From positions 1 to 26,689 of the IMG/VR virus record IMGVR_UViG_3300025030_000374: 26,689 nt of DNA. One strand, given 5' to 3'. Made by a program: the position numbers and the translations under genes. The notes beneath the pieces are model-generated. The model saw only the letters and a list, made by a program, of their open reading frames with translations. It did not search any database and was not told the origin of the DNA. Positions 8,495 through 17,557 of this stretch are shown here, piece by piece. Origin of the DNA: a virus. Each line of letters begins with the position of its first letter. The first letter of the stretch is position 1.

Positions 8495-11400
8495 TAGTTA
8501 CCACCCCTTCCCATTATTATTTGTTGTCTGTAGAATTCTAACTCCTCAGCGAGGGCTTGAACGTCCTGTGTTCGGTTATTTATAAAATTAGTTACGGTTA
8601 CGGCTAGACCGCCACCTTGATTTGAACTGGGTGTGCCATTTGGTGTCTGTTTAGCGATGGTGGAACTTAGACCAACCCTTCGATTCGCGTCCATACTGGA
8701 AATAGACGCGGTCTTACTTCTAATATCATCCACATTGATGGCTTGTGATCTGTTAAAGACTGAGTTTAGACCTTTATTGATATTTGTAAGGTCTATTACC
8801 GGACGAATTGTTGGCGTAATATCCATATTTCTACTAACGATGTCGACAATATTAGATACAGCGCTTCTTAAAGATTCCTTTGCGGTTACGGCAACATTTG
8901 AAACTTCGTTAACGACAACTCCAGTGAATTGTCTTAATCCACCAGCGAAACCTTCCATAGCGTATCGTCCGACTTTAGCGAATTCTTTTGATGGAGATTG
9001 TATACCGAGTGTATCATTGGCCGCATTTAATGCTTGTTTAGCTGCATCTGCGGTGGCCTTAGCCAATAATACAGCCTGACGTTTAACTCCTTGTGTTATA
9101 CCGTCTATAATGTTTACACCAACGCTTACCCAATCGGGTTGTTTAAATATGTTTTGCGTATCAGTAACGATCTTTTTGAAGTCGTTGTTGGTTTGGGTAT
9201 TCAAATCTTTGACTTTTGTCTCCCATTTTGAATTGAACTCGGTTAGTTGTGTTTCGGTATTAGTCGTTATGGCGGCAAGTTGAGTCTGGTATACGTCTTT
9301 AAGCTCAACCAATTGAGTATCGGTTTGAGTATTCAACTGTGTGATTTTCTTGTCGGACTGTTCTCTCATATCACCAAGTTCTCTTACGGCTTCACCTTTT
9401 GATTGCTTATGCTTGTCTTTCCATAAAGCCACGTACTTATCCAATTCAGGTTTTAGTAACGAGTTTAGGGCTTTGACTTTTTCAAGCGCGGTTGGACCCA
9501 TCTCCTCGAGTTCTTTAATTAAGCCGTCACTAATACCCTTCTTGGATAATGACTTTATGTTTTTCTGCCATTCGTCAAAAGCCGCGACTTGCGTTTCTAA
9601 GTTTGTAACTAGTTCTTCGCCAGTTACAGCTTCTGATTCGCTAAGTTCGTCGAATAGTCCGTACGTCTTATACAAGGAATCGGCACGAGATTTAACGGCC
9701 TGTCTATACTCATCATTTACAGAGCGTGTGTCTTGTTTTAGCTTTTCATTAATACCTTTCGTTTTAGCGTAGTAATCATCTTCCAATGTTTTTTGCTTTT
9801 CGAGTATTTCCTTTTTAAGACGATATACCTCTCGATCGACTTTCTCTCGTTCCTCTGTTCCAGCAGCATATTTACTTTGTATGTTTTGCCAAGCAGAGAG
9901 TTCTTCCATCAAACTAAGTTGATTGTAATATTTCCGATCGTCAATTAACTTGATCGATTTGTCAAATTCTTCTTTACTTATTTGTTGTCTCGTCTTGGAT
10001 GCTTCGCGATTAGTTTTATCACTCTTAGTGATCTCTTTGTTACTCGCATCCGAAACTTTCGTAGCCATAGTCTTTGATTCTTCGACCGCTTTTGGCGTGT
10101 CTTGTTTTATTCCGTTTTTTAAACCAGCAACAATGTTCGCTCCATAATCTTGGAACACTTTACTTGGTGAGGCGATACCTAAGGCGTTTGCCGCCGATTC
10201 GTTTACCGCCTTTCCTAAATCACCAGCCGTCCTACTGGCTTCCGATTGGGTGCTCTTTAATCCGTCAATTAATTGTTCACCAGAACGTAGTCCCATCTCA
10301 GTAAATACTTTTGACGGAGACTTTATACCTAAGAATCTTTCAGCGCTGTCTACGGCTTCGCCAACTATTCCGGTTATAGCTTTAGATAGTGATCCAGCCA
10401 TATTAACAACGCCTTTGACTAGACCTTTAACAATGTTACCGCCAACGTCTATGATTTTAGGAAGTAAATCAATAACCGCGTCAACAATGGCAGTTATAAG
10501 ATTACCGACCGCATCATATAATTGTTGATGGTTATTTCTAATGGCGTCGGCTAATCCGTTGATAAATGCAATAATGACTTTGAATGCTGCGTCTACGATG
10601 GCTGGGAGTTTGGACACTACTCCTGCAATGAACTGTAAGATTACGTCAATACCGGCCTCTACTACGTCCCTAATGCGTTCAGTTACGCCCTTAAGGATTC
10701 CCAATATCAGTTTCATTCCAGAATCAATCATTTTTGGAACTGCTGCTACGAGTGTATCTAGTATTGATAATGTAAGAGTTGCAATTGTGGTTATGATTTG
10801 TGGGCCAACTTCCACAATTATTTGATGCATAGCCATCATTACGTCTTGCATAGCTTTTGCTATTGTAGGTGCGCCTTCACCAATAATCCTAGCAAAATCG
10901 ATAATGCCTTTGGCTAGCGTTTGAAATATGAATGGTATTAGACCAACGATGCTGCTAACCACTGCGACTAATGCGACGGCTCCGGCGGTGCCAGATACGG
11001 CTAAGGCCGCGAGTCCAGCTGAGAAAGCTAATAATCCAACACCTACCGCCAAACAGCCAACCCCTAATATTGCTATGGCTCCGGCCAGTGATAATATTGC
11101 GGGAGTTAGTGGTGCTAAAAGTAAACCGGCTAATCCGATAACTCCAAATGCGCCAGCCAAAGCAAGTAGACTTGTTCCGATCGCGGGCAATGACATGGAA
11201 CCAAGAGTCTGTAATACTTGCGCTAAAATTAGAAGCGCCCCAACAAGGATAAACAAGGCCGTTGCATCAAGTATTTTATTTTTCATTAGAGCAAAAGTAG
11301 CTATGATGATTCCTAGAGATCCGGCCATAGCTAATAAACCTTTTAATATTTCTTCCCATGACATTTTACCAAGCGTGGATAAAGCTTTCGCTAATATGGT

Positions 11401-14253
11401 TATCGTTGTGGCAATATCGAGCATGGCTAATGATTGGAATAATATATTCTTCGGTAACGCTTTAAATGTTAAAACTATGATCCCTAAAGCCCCAGCTAAC
11501 GTTGTTAACCCTCTTGCGATTTCGTCCCATGACAGTTTTCCCATATTGCCAATCGCTTTTGCGAATATAATCATAGCTGCGCCAAGAATGGTTAACGATA
11601 ACGCTGTGGAAATTACATTTTTAACGTTACCCGTGAGATTTACAAATATGCCAACTTCGGCCAACACAACGCCGACACCAAGCAGTCCTTTGATCAGAGC
11701 TACAGTATCTATTTCGCTGAACTTTTTGACGGCAACACCTAACACGTTTATAGCTATAGCCAGAACCACAATACCAACACTTTTGATCACGCCCATGCCA
11801 CTTAGATCCGCGACTTTCATAAATAACGCTAGTTCAGCCATCAATACACCAACGCCGATTAGACCATTGGTTAACCCAGCTTTATCGACAGTGCTTAAAC
11901 TCTTTACCGATGAAACAAGAACTCGTATTGCTGTGCCGAAAATGATAAAGCCAATTGATGCTCTTATTAGACTTCCAGATATACCACTTAGAACTTTTGA
12001 TGACACTAACAATATACCGGTTAAAGCCGCAACAGCAGTGAGGCCTTGTTGCATGCCTTCTTTGTCTATTTTGGATAAGACGGTCATTGCGTGAGCGAGA
12101 ATAAGAATTGCTACAGATAAACCAAGCATCGCGGTCGTAATTCTAGCCATTACCATGAACCCTAAACCGCCAGAGACCTTCTCGAATAAAGCCATTGCTC
12201 CAAAAAGTTGTAGAAACATCGTGGTCATAGCAGCTAGTGAGGATGCAAGTTTATTAGAATCGATCGAGGCTATAGCTACAAGTGCCACCGCTAATATACC
12301 AATGGCAATGGCTATTTTCAATAGGATCGCGGCTTTTAATGACGATTGATATGCTTCGAGACTACCTCTAACATCACCGAGAATTCCGGTGATGTTTCCG
12401 AGGAAATCTCCTGTGTCATCAGCTATCGATGTTATCGATTTCACGAATCTACGTAATCCCAGTAAGATGGCTGCGAATACACCACCGTTTATCATATTGG
12501 CTATCGAATTGAAGTCTGAGTTATCAATGGCGCTGGCGATACCACTACCTAGTTTCGAGAACGCCCCGCCGATAATGTCTGCTATTTTATAGAATGTTGG
12601 AGCTACAGCTTTTAGTCCGGCCAATATACCAGCGAATACAGCATCTACCATTTCCCCAAGCTTTTCAAATGGTTTAAATTTGGTAGTAACATGATCGGAG
12701 AAAGAATCAAGACCGGTTGTGTCAACATCACCAAGCGATGTAAATGCCTTAGTTATAGTATTTATCGCGGATTTAATTCCGTCAGCAATAGGTTTAATAA
12801 GATCTCCTATTTTTTGAATAACCACATTAAACGAATCCGAAGATTTTATTGCCTTATCAATCGACGTTAGAAACTCTCCGATACTACCTGTCACGGCAAG
12901 AAAGCCGCCACCTACCGGAATCAAATACTGAATAACTGAACTAAGGCCGCCAGCGATCGCGAACAACGCCTGCTTACCAATATCGAGTATAGCAAACAAA
13001 CCCTTAAAAGTACTCTTTATGTTAGCGGCTGTTTCTTCTCCTATTTTGAAGTTCCTCGACAAATCTCTTATTGATTCGGAAATCTTAACGAGTCTTTCAC
13101 CAGTCATCGGCGGAAAAATGTCACTGAAGGCTTGACCTATTGGATCTAAAACCTCTTTAATTCCTTTGAAGGAGTTGAATAGCGCCTCTATGATAGCGTA
13201 TCGTCCGTCGTTAGCCTTCCAGAAAATAAGCATCTCGTTTCTAGCCTCGGCAGATGCTCCAGCGATAGCTCCAAACCCGTCATTGATCGCCGTAAAGAAA
13301 CCAGCAGCTTCTTCTCTGTCACCTATGACGTGCTCCCATGTTTGAGCCCATCCAGATTGTACGGACTCTTTCATTGTGCTAAGTAGTTGAGTTAAAGTTT
13401 TAACTTGTGTGGCCGCTTTAATTAAAGACTCGTCCGCAGCAAACTTAGCAAGTGTCTTGGTTAATACTTCGGTCGTCATCCAACCAGATTCCAACGACTC
13501 TCTGAATGATATAGCCATGTTTCGACCATGACCAAGTTCCTTTGCGGTCTTCTCCAAAGCTTTCTGGAAAAGTTCTCCGCCCATACCAGCATTAACTACA
13601 GAGTTCCAGTCCATAAGTTTAACTGCGCCGGACGCTATAGCCTGGGAGAGCTGATACATAGCTGTGGATGCTTGTAATGCGCTTGATCCGGAACCAGCAG
13701 CAAGGTTAGCTATGCCTTTGATCGAGGTCGTTGATGTTTTAAGGTCGACGCCAGCAGCTGTAAATGTTCCTATATTTCTTGTCATTTCAGCAAAATTGTA
13801 AATGGTTTTATCGGCATATATATTCAACTCGTTGAGTGCTTTGTTTACGTCATCAAGGGTTGTGCCTTTACTTGCGGTGTTAGTTAAGACCGTTGTGATG
13901 GCGTTCATTTTAGTTTCGTATTCTTCTAAACCAGTCTTTATCGGGTTGATAGTAAGTGACGCTAATAATTGTTTACCACTATAGATGGCTGAATTAGTAA
14001 TGTTTTGGAGAGCAGTAACCCCGACAATGCCCAGCGTCGAGAACCTATTGGATAAATTATTAACGCCTTCAGCTATACCAGCTAGAGAAAACGATTTTCC
14101 AGCTCTATCTAAATTCGATAAACTTCTAGTTGCGCCATCTAGATTTAGACCGGCCTTCAAGTTATTAAGCGATGCCACACTCGAACGAATCCCATTTTCA
14201 AACTGTTGATTATAGAGTCGTAATTCAACAACTCGTTCATCGACACTATGCAT
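8494..14253 (-). CDS. Tape measure protein
   Basis: A 1919-residue protein, the longest gene here, read from ATG 14253 (MHSVDERVVELRLYNQQFE), about 10 bases after GGAGG. Residues about 100-250 carry the phage tape measure N-terminal domain (GLEEYETKMNAITTVLTNTA, then an NIGTF-x-AAGVD segment). Residues about 640-1120 are a long series of hydrophobic helices, as expected for the part that inserts in the host membrane during ejection. Residues about 1395-1700 are highly charged and coiled-coil-like. A G-I-x-S-P-S-K-x-F unit recurs near 1311, 1363 and 1751. At 0.15 nm per residue the length implies a tail of very roughly 290 nm if all of it is extended helix. No lytic transglycosylase or peptidase domain was seen. 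It is coupled by TAATG on both sides. Confidence 0.95.
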   Translation of the reverse strand: MHSVDERVVELRLYNQQFENGIRSSVASLNNLKAGLNLDGATRSLSNLDRAGKSFSLAGIAEGVNNLSNRFSTLGIVGVTALQNITNSAIYSGKQLLASLTINPIKTGLEEYETKMNAITTVLTNTASKGTTLDDVNKALNELNIYADKTIYNFAEMTRNIGTFTAAGVDLKTSTTSIKGIANLAAGSGSSALQASTAMYQLSQAIASGAVKLMDWNSVVNAGMGGELFQKALEKTAKELGHGRNMAISFRESLESGWMTTEVLTKTLAKFAADESLIKAATQVKTLTQLLSTMKESVQSGWAQTWEHVIGDREEAAGFFTAINDGFGAIAGASAEARNEMLIFWKANDGRYAIIEALFNSFKGIKEVLDPIGQAFSDIFPPMTGERLVKISESIRDLSRNFKIGEETAANIKSTFKGLFAILDIGKQALFAIAGGLSSVIQYLIPVGGGFLAVTGSIGEFLTSIDKAIKSSDSFNVVIQKIGDLIKPIADGIKSAINTITKAFTSLGDVDTTGLDSFSDHVTTKFKPFEKLGEMVDAVFAGILAGLKAVAPTFYKIADIIGGAFSKLGSGIASAIDNSDFNSIANMINGGVFAAILLGLRRFVKSITSIADDTGDFLGNITGILGDVRGSLEAYQSSLKAAILLKIAIAIGILAVALVAIASIDSNKLASSLAAMTTMFLQLFGAMALFEKVSGGLGFMVMARITTAMLGLSVAILILAHAMTVLSKIDKEGMQQGLTAVAALTGILLVSSKVLSGISGSLIRASIGFIIFGTAIRVLVSSVKSLSTVDKAGLTNGLIGVGVLMAELALFMKVADLSGMGVIKSVGIVVLAIAINVLGVAVKKFSEIDTVALIKGLLGVGVVLAEVGIFVNLTGNVKNVISTALSLTILGAAMIIFAKAIGNMGKLSWDEIARGLTTLAGALGIIVLTFKALPKNILFQSLAMLDIATTITILAKALSTLGKMSWEEILKGLLAMAGSLGIIIATFALMKNKILDATALFILVGALLILAQVLQTLGSMSLPAIGTSLLALAGAFGVIGLAGLLLAPLTPAILSLAGAIAILGVGCLAVGVGLLAFSAGLAALAVSGTAGAVALVAVVSSIVGLIPFIFQTLAKGIIDFARIIGEGAPTIAKAMQDVMMAMHQIIVEVGPQIITTIATLTLSILDTLVAAVPKMIDSGMKLILGILKGVTERIRDVVEAGIDVILQFIAGVVSKLPAIVDAAFKVIIAFINGLADAIRNNHQQLYDAVGNLITAIVDAVIDLLPKIIDVGGNIVKGLVKGVVNMAGSLSKAITGIVGEAVDSAERFLGIKSPSKVFTEMGLRSGEQLIDGLKSTQSEASRTAGDLGKAVNESAANALGIASPSKVFQDYGANIVAGLKNGIKQDTPKAVEESKTMATKVSDASNKEITKSDKTNREASKTRQQISKEEFDKSIKLIDDRKYYNQLSLMEELSAWQNIQSKYAAGTEEREKVDREVYRLKKEILEKQKTLEDDYYAKTKGINEKLKQDTRSVNDEYRQAVKSRADSLYKTYGLFDELSESEAVTGEELVTNLETQVAAFDEWQKNIKSLSKKGISDGLIKELEEMGPTALEKVKALNSLLKPELDKYVALWKDKHKQSKGEAVRELGDMREQSDKKITQLNTQTDTQLVELKDVYQTQLAAITTNTETQLTEFNSKWETKVKDLNTQTNNDFKKIVTDTQNIFKQPDWVSVGVNIIDGITQGVKRQAVLLAKATADAAKQALNAANDTLGIQSPSKEFAKVGRYAMEGFAGGLRQFTGVVVNEVSNVAVTAKESLRSAVSNIVDIVSRNMDITPTIRPVIDLTNINKGLNSVFNRSQAINVDDIRSKTASISSMDANRRVGLSSTIAKQTPNGTPSSNQGGGLAVTVTNFINNRTQDVQALAEELEFYRQQIIMGRGGN

Positions 14254-14627
14254 TATCCAATTACCTCCTCCCACATCGTGTTTGCCATTTTATCAAATAT
14301 ATGCCGTAATGCTGGGTTTATATAATCCCTACCTTGGACATAACCGCCATTTCGTGTTGCGTGACCGTATTGAATTATGATCGCTATCGGTACACCGTTA
14401 ACTACGTTTGAATTAGTCCACATGATTGATAAAGAAGTTCCTTCTCGATGAACTTCATATTTCCACGAAAGTGCCGTTAGTCCAGAATCTAACGGTGTAT
14501 TTAAAGCAAGGGCTCGCACGCCTTCTTGCCCGTATCTTTCTAAAATTGCCGCGTAGTTAATTTTTGGAGCTCGCGTAAGCATCCGTTCTAATCGTCTGAA
14601 ACTTCCACGATGATGTATTTTTATCAT
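14253..14627 (-). CDS. HK97 gp10-like neck/tail protein
   Basis: A 124-residue protein resembling the HK97 gp10 family of minor structural proteins: an N-terminal basic helix (RRLERMLTRAPKINY), then EGVRALALNTPLDSGLTALS, a W-x-Y-E-V strand, and the signature IIIQYGHATRNGGYVQGRDY before a helical C-terminus. The family usually acts at the neck or tail completion. Here the gene lies between the second chaperone-like gene and the tape measure rather than beside the other neck genes. The start overlaps the upstream stop as ATGA and the stop overlaps the tape measure start as TAATG, so three to four tail genes look translationally coupled. Confidence 0.75.
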   Translation of the reverse strand: MIKIHHRGSFRRLERMLTRAPKINYAAILERYGQEGVRALALNTPLDSGLTALSWKYEVHREGTSLSIMWTNSNVVNGVPIAIIIQYGHATRNGGYVQGRDYINPALRHIFDKMANTMWEEVIG

Positions 14628-15163
14628 CCCTTTGTACCTAGCGATTCTCTACGGGACGCGTTTAACGCCGCGTTTCGACTCATGAGTTCCTTCTTACTAC
14701 GCTTCTTTGGAGATTGGTTCTTAACACCACATACGTTTATGAGTGTTAATAATCTATTAAGATGCCATTTTTGGCACTCAAAAGGGATATTCATCGATAT
14801 CATCCAATAATAAATTATCTCAGCAGTTATGATTTCTCGGTTGGTTGTTTTATTTTCGTTGTGGAAAGTTGTAGCCGTCATTGCGGCTTCTATGTAATCT
14901 CTTACTTGTTTAATGTTGTCGTTGGATATGAGATTAAAGATATCATGATCGACATTTTTAGTTATTGTCATACATCTTATGTAATCAATAGTTTCCTCTA
15001 TCGTTTTTTCCACTTTTGATAAAAACGGTTTAAGCCACTTTGACTCCCATTTTGAAATGGAGACCAGCGAATGCTCCAGGCATAATGTTTGTTCTTTAGA
15101 TGTGAAGAACTTATCGTTTACTTCGTCGTATTGTTCAGTAGCCAATATTGTAATGTTGAGCAT
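14624..15163 (-). CDS. Conserved tail assembly protein, second chaperone position
   Basis: A 179-residue, helix-rich protein with a good site (GGGGAGG, 8 bases before ATG 15163). Visible landmarks are a K-E-Q-T-L-x-L-E-H-S-L-V-S-I-S-K-W-E-S-K-W segment near residue 25-45, the stretch IIYYWMISMNIPFECQKWHL near 120, and a basic C-terminal tail with SRNAALNASRR. I recognise it as a conserved protein of Bacillota siphophages found between the first chaperone and the tape measure, consistent with the gpGT-type tail assembly role. It has its own ribosome binding site and is 23 bp away from the previous gene, so it appears to be independently translated rather than a frameshift extension. Confidence 0.65.
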   Translation of the reverse strand: MLNITILATEQYDEVNDKFFTSKEQTLCLEHSLVSISKWESKWLKPFLSKVEKTIEETIDYIRCMTITKNVDHDIFNLISNDNIKQVRDYIEAAMTATTFHNENKTTNREIITAEIIYYWMISMNIPFECQKWHLNRLLTLINVCGVKNQSPKKRSKKELMSRNAALNASRRESLGTKG

Positions 15164-15186
15164 ACGTCTGGCCTCCCCTATTAACT

Positions 15187-15561
15187 TTACTTAATCGAAA
15201 TGGGACTTGACGGCACAATACCGTTTACGAAAGCGGATGCGGCTTCTGGATTTGTAGCCAGTTCTAGGAATAATTCGCTATAGGCTTCAGTCTGTGAAAA
15301 CGCGTCTCTTAGTTCCTGGTTCTTAACAAATCGTTTACCATCCGGAGACTTCTCACCGTAAGATTTTAGGATTAAATCTTTAAACACCTCAATGATTCGT
15401 TTTGTGTCTTGAGACGCTACAATTTTTTCAAGCATAGCAGCGAGACCACCGGTCGTAGACATCTCCATCTCGATGACCTCGGCTTTTGTGAGATTGAAAT
15501 AGAACTCTTCGGTTCTTTTGTTACCATCGAAATCGACATAAGGAATGGTTTTTTTCATCAT
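15187..15561 (-). CDS. Tail assembly chaperone (gpG-like)
   Basis: A 124-residue protein between the major tail region and the tape measure, the usual chaperone position. The start is the first of two ATGs (MMKKTIPYVDFDG) after GAAGGGAG. The sequence has the pattern of Gram-positive tail chaperones: a short beta N-terminus (F-Y-F-N-L-T-K-A-E-V-I-E-M-E-M), a G-G-L-A-A-M-L-E-K-I helix, then LKSYGEKSPDGKRFVK and an acidic helix E-A-Y-S-E-L-F-L-E-L-A. These proteins coat the tape measure and recruit tube subunits. I found no convincing slippery heptamer near its end. Confidence 0.7.
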   Translation of the reverse strand: MMKKTIPYVDFDGNKRTEEFYFNLTKAEVIEMEMSTTGGLAAMLEKIVASQDTKRIIEVFKDLILKSYGEKSPDGKRFVKNQELRDAFSQTEAYSELFLELATNPEAASAFVNGIVPSSPISIK

Positions 15562-15639
15562 TTGGTTTTTAACTCCCTTCAAATTTTAAGTAGCGTTTAG
15601 ACTGTGTTATTAGCACAGGGCCGATTAAGAGGGCGATGT

Positions 15640-15903
15640 TTATTTTACAAGAACATTTTTCCATTTCTTGTAGGCGTCGAGATAACCCTCGCACTTGTCA
15701 CCGTTCCAAGTAAACTCGTAATACATACCATCAGAGACAGTTGTGCTGAGCATGGCTTTGTTGTTCTGGAGAGTTTTACATTGCCACACAATGAAGACGT
15801 TATCTTGTACAATTTTCCCGTTCTTATCCGTCGAGTCTACCTGCGAGTTAAAGTAATCAACCACTGCTCCAACGGCTTTTGCTCTAAAATCTTGTTCTTG
15901 CAT
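15640..15903 (-). CDS. Small conserved phage protein (DUF6275-like)
   Basis: An 87-residue protein, MQEQDFRAKAVGAVVDYFNS followed by V-F-I-V-W-Q-C-K-T-L-Q-N-N-K-A and an alpha-beta end with GYLDAYKKW. The W-x-C-K-T-L-Q-N-x-K motif and overall length fit the DUF6275 family of small phage proteins, whose function is unknown. It starts two bases after the previous TAA and has no clear ribosome binding site, so it is probably translated by coupling. It lies between the major tail protein and the first chaperone. Confidence 0.65.
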   Translation of the reverse strand: MQEQDFRAKAVGAVVDYFNSQVDSTDKNGKIVQDNVFIVWQCKTLQNNKAMLSTTVSDGMYYEFTWNGDKCEGYLDAYKKWKNVLVK

Positions 15904-15904
15904 T

Positions 15905-16123
15905 TTAATTAACTATGGTTATATCTATATAGTATTCCTTGTCTACTTTGAGTGATTTGGCGACTTCGGCGTTAACCGAGTAAAGAGTAATCTGACCGGC
16001 TGGAATATGAGTAAAGAATTTATCGTTTTCAGAACCTTCTTCCGTCACAGCTTGTAAAGTGATATCGGAACTTCCTCGCACTATTAGATTTTTGACGCAT
16101 TTGAATTTAGCTCGGGCTATCAT
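15905..16123 (-). CDS. Small conserved beta protein after the major tail gene
   Basis: A 72-residue protein starting MIARAKFKCVKNLIV at ATG 16123 behind AAAGGGTG. It is strand-rich, with D-I-T-L-Q-A-V, then FFTHIPAGQITLYSVNAEVA, and ends LKVDKEYYIDITIVN. Short proteins of this pattern (AKFKC near the start, E-Y-Y-x-D at the end) are common beside tail tube genes in Bacillota phages; no function is assigned that I know of. It is the first gene after the terminator-like hairpin that follows the major tail gene. Confidence 0.65.
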   Translation of the reverse strand: MIARAKFKCVKNLIVRGSSDITLQAVTEEGSENDKFFTHIPAGQITLYSVNAEVAKSLKVDKEYYIDITIVN

Positions 16124-16143
16124 ACAATCACCCTTTCAAATTA

Positions 16144-16177
16144 CGAAAACGGAGCTCTCATATTTCAGAGAACCCCG
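16144..16177 (-). terminator. Terminator-like hairpin after the major tail gene
   Basis: On the minus strand CGGGGTTCTCT pairs with AGAGCTCCG across an 8-base loop. Four perfect inner pairs and an outer GC clamp are separated by a small internal loop, and TTTTCG follows. It lies 21 bases after the major tail stop. Partial termination or 3'-end protection here would raise major tail protein mRNA relative to downstream tail genes. Confidence 0.6.
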
Positions 16178-16197
16178 CCTACAAATTGGTTTATCTA

Positions 16198-16854
16198 TTA
16201 ACCAGCGGCGAACATGGTCGCAATTTCGTCAGGTAGAGGTAATTCTGCTGGGGTTGCAGTGTCTCCAAATAACAATTTCTCGAGTGCGACAAGTTTTACA
16301 GCATCTACTTTCGTTGAGTCAATTGTTAAGGACGCTGTCGGTCTCTTTCCAGTGACAGCGACCGGCGTGGTGGTAATTTCCCACGAGAAGGTTATTGCTT
16401 CTGGAGAATCATTGATCGTTGAATATGCCTTTTCTGTAGGGGCAGCAAGACAACCATAAATCAGATGTAATTTATAACCATGATCGGCCCCTTCGGTGTC
16501 ATTTCCAAGCGTGGTCTTATATGCTAAACCGAAAGTTTTGCGATCTTGCTGGCCGATTGAAACCCCGACAGCTAAATCAGCAGAACCATCGCACTCAGCG
16601 AATTCATCGGGATATGTGTACGCTTCGATCGTTGCACCGAACTCCTCAGCGGATAAGAGATTTAAATATTTGATATCGTCGGCGTAAATCGGTGTTGGTT
16701 CCGCACCAGATGGACTTTCGGTTACGGCGGTTAAACCATTCCAAGCAACGCCTAAAGGATATGCGCCAGTATTGTCCATAACATAGAGAACTCCATTTTT
16801 TACACCGGTTTCATATAGACGTTCTCCAGAAGCATCCCAAATAAGTTTAGCCAT
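16198..16854 (-). CDS. Major tail tube protein
   Basis: A 218-residue protein from ATG 16854 behind AAGGGGG. It shows the pattern of Gram-positive siphophage tube proteins: N-terminal KLIWDASGERLYETGVKNGV, the A-W-N-G-L-T-A-V-T-E-S-P-S-G-A-E strand and loop, GATIEAYTYPDEFAECDGSA, a central Q-Q-D-R-K-T-F-G-L-A-Y-K-T strand, a K-L-H-L-I-Y-G-C strand, and a strand F-S-W-E-I-T-T-T-P near the end. It polymerises as stacked hexameric rings around the tape measure. It has a terminator-like hairpin right behind it, fitting the need for high expression. It follows the tail terminator gene directly. Confidence 0.88.
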   Translation of the reverse strand: MAKLIWDASGERLYETGVKNGVLYVMDNTGAYPLGVAWNGLTAVTESPSGAEPTPIYADDIKYLNLLSAEEFGATIEAYTYPDEFAECDGSADLAVGVSIGQQDRKTFGLAYKTTLGNDTEGADHGYKLHLIYGCLAAPTEKAYSTINDSPEAITFSWEITTTPVAVTGKRPTASLTIDSTKVDAVKLVALEKLLFGDTATPAELPLPDEIATMFAAG

Positions 16855-16866
16855 TTCTTTTCCCCC

Positions 16867-17172
16867 TTAATAATAAAGATTGTATACGTCATGATTAAGA
16901 TTATCGGACGTATAGTGCCTATCAAAAACGCACATAGGCAAGGACTTGATTTTGTCTGGAAGTAAGCTATCAGGATTTTTATCAACCACCGTTACGGTAT
17001 ACCCGACTTGATGGTTATACGGTTTGTCGTTTGCAAATTTAGTTTTATTTAGACTACGTGAGTAAATGATACAAGGATAACTCAACTTGACGGTCTCAGG
17101 TGGTTGAAAATAGACATTGGACGAGCCGATTAGAGTCTCAAGGAGTGTTTGAAGTTGGACCCTGCTCGCCAT
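16867..17172 (-). CDS. Tail terminator / tail completion protein
   Basis: A 101-residue protein from ATG 17172 (MASRVQLQTLLETLIGSSNV), four to ten bases after AGGAGG. It has the alpha-beta pattern YFQPPETVKLSYPCIIYSRS, then YTVTVVDKNPDS and the ending R-H-Y-T-S-D-N-L-N-H-D-V-Y-N-L-Y-Y. Position (between the head closure candidate and the major tail gene) and pattern fit the tail terminator family, whose hexamer stops tube growth and joins the tail to the head. It overlaps the upstream gene by 35 bp in another frame, indicating tight coupling. Confidence 0.75.
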   Translation of the reverse strand: MASRVQLQTLLETLIGSSNVYFQPPETVKLSYPCIIYSRSLNKTKFANDKPYNHQVGYTVTVVDKNPDSLLPDKIKSLPMCVFDRHYTSDNLNHDVYNLYY

Positions 17173-17479
17173 TATAAACGCCTCCTATATTTAATATTAG
17201 ACGAGGTCTCTGAACATCAATTTTAGTAATCTTCCAAGAGGCTCCCATCCATTTGATGTATCGCATGGTGTGGAAATTCTGATAAGCAAAGGGATCGGCT
17301 ACAATACTGATCTCGTTATTTATAGTCAGATCATCATTCAGATTCTCCCCTGCCTGCCAGCGTCTTGATAGCTTTACAACGTCACCTGAGTAGTTTCGCT
17401 CTGTTATAACCTCCTCCCACACACCAGGCGCCGTTTCACTAGTTTCCGCATAGCCGATTGCTCCATAGAATTTTGCCAT
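17138..17479 (-). CDS. Head closure / head-tail joining protein candidate
   Basis: A 113-residue protein read from ATG 17479 (MAKFYGAIGYAETSETAPGV) behind GAAGGAG; upstream in-frame codons to 17533 lack a ribosome binding site. It is a small beta protein with W-E-E-V-I-T-E-R-N-Y-S-G-D-V, NNEISIVADPFAYQNFHTMR, W-x-K-I-T-K-I-D-V and a P-R-L-I-L-N-I-G-G-V-Y-N-G end, a common conserved phage pattern. Placement directly after the capsid gene and before the tail terminator supports a stopper or head-closure role (as for SPP1 gp16), which is inferred from position. Its 3' end overlaps the next gene by 35 bp. Confidence 0.65.
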   Translation of the reverse strand: MAKFYGAIGYAETSETAPGVWEEVITERNYSGDVVKLSRRWQAGENLNDDLTINNEISIVADPFAYQNFHTMRYIKWMGASWKITKIDVQRPRLILNIGGVYNGEQGPTSNTP

Positions 17480-17504
17480 TTTGAATCTCCTTCTATAAGA
17501 AGCG

Positions 17505-17548
17505 TGATAAGTCTTATACGCATGATGCCACACATAAAAGACTTATCA
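17505..17548 (-). other. 11-bp inverted repeat after the capsid gene
   Basis: TGATAAGTCTT (17505-17515) is perfectly complementary to 17538-17548 around a 22-base loop. It sits between the capsid stop and the ribosome binding site of the next gene. On the minus strand it is followed by ACGCTTCTTATAG, not a T run, so it is not a classical terminator. It could stabilise the capsid mRNA 3' end or attenuate read-through. Confidence 0.55.
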
Positions 17549-17557
17549 ACTTATTAT

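Noticed and set aside
8633-10825. Several plus-strand open frames of 65-150 codons
   Set aside because: They are antisense shadows of the tape measure gene, low in complexity and without convincing ribosome binding sites.
10928-12094. Plus-strand open frame of 388 codons opposite the tape measure gene
   Set aside because: It is Ala/Pro/Thr/Asn-rich with no recognisable domain, as expected for the complement of a long hydrophobic coding stretch. The minus-strand frame is a clear tape measure protein.
15150-15240. Programmed frameshift joining the two tail chaperone-like genes
   Set aside because: No slippery heptamer is visible near the end of the first gene, a 23-bp gap separates the two, and the second gene has its own strong ribosome binding site.
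15602-15618. Small inverted repeat (CTGTG/CACAG) between two tail genes
   Set aside because: Only five base pairs and no T run; it could easily arise by chance.
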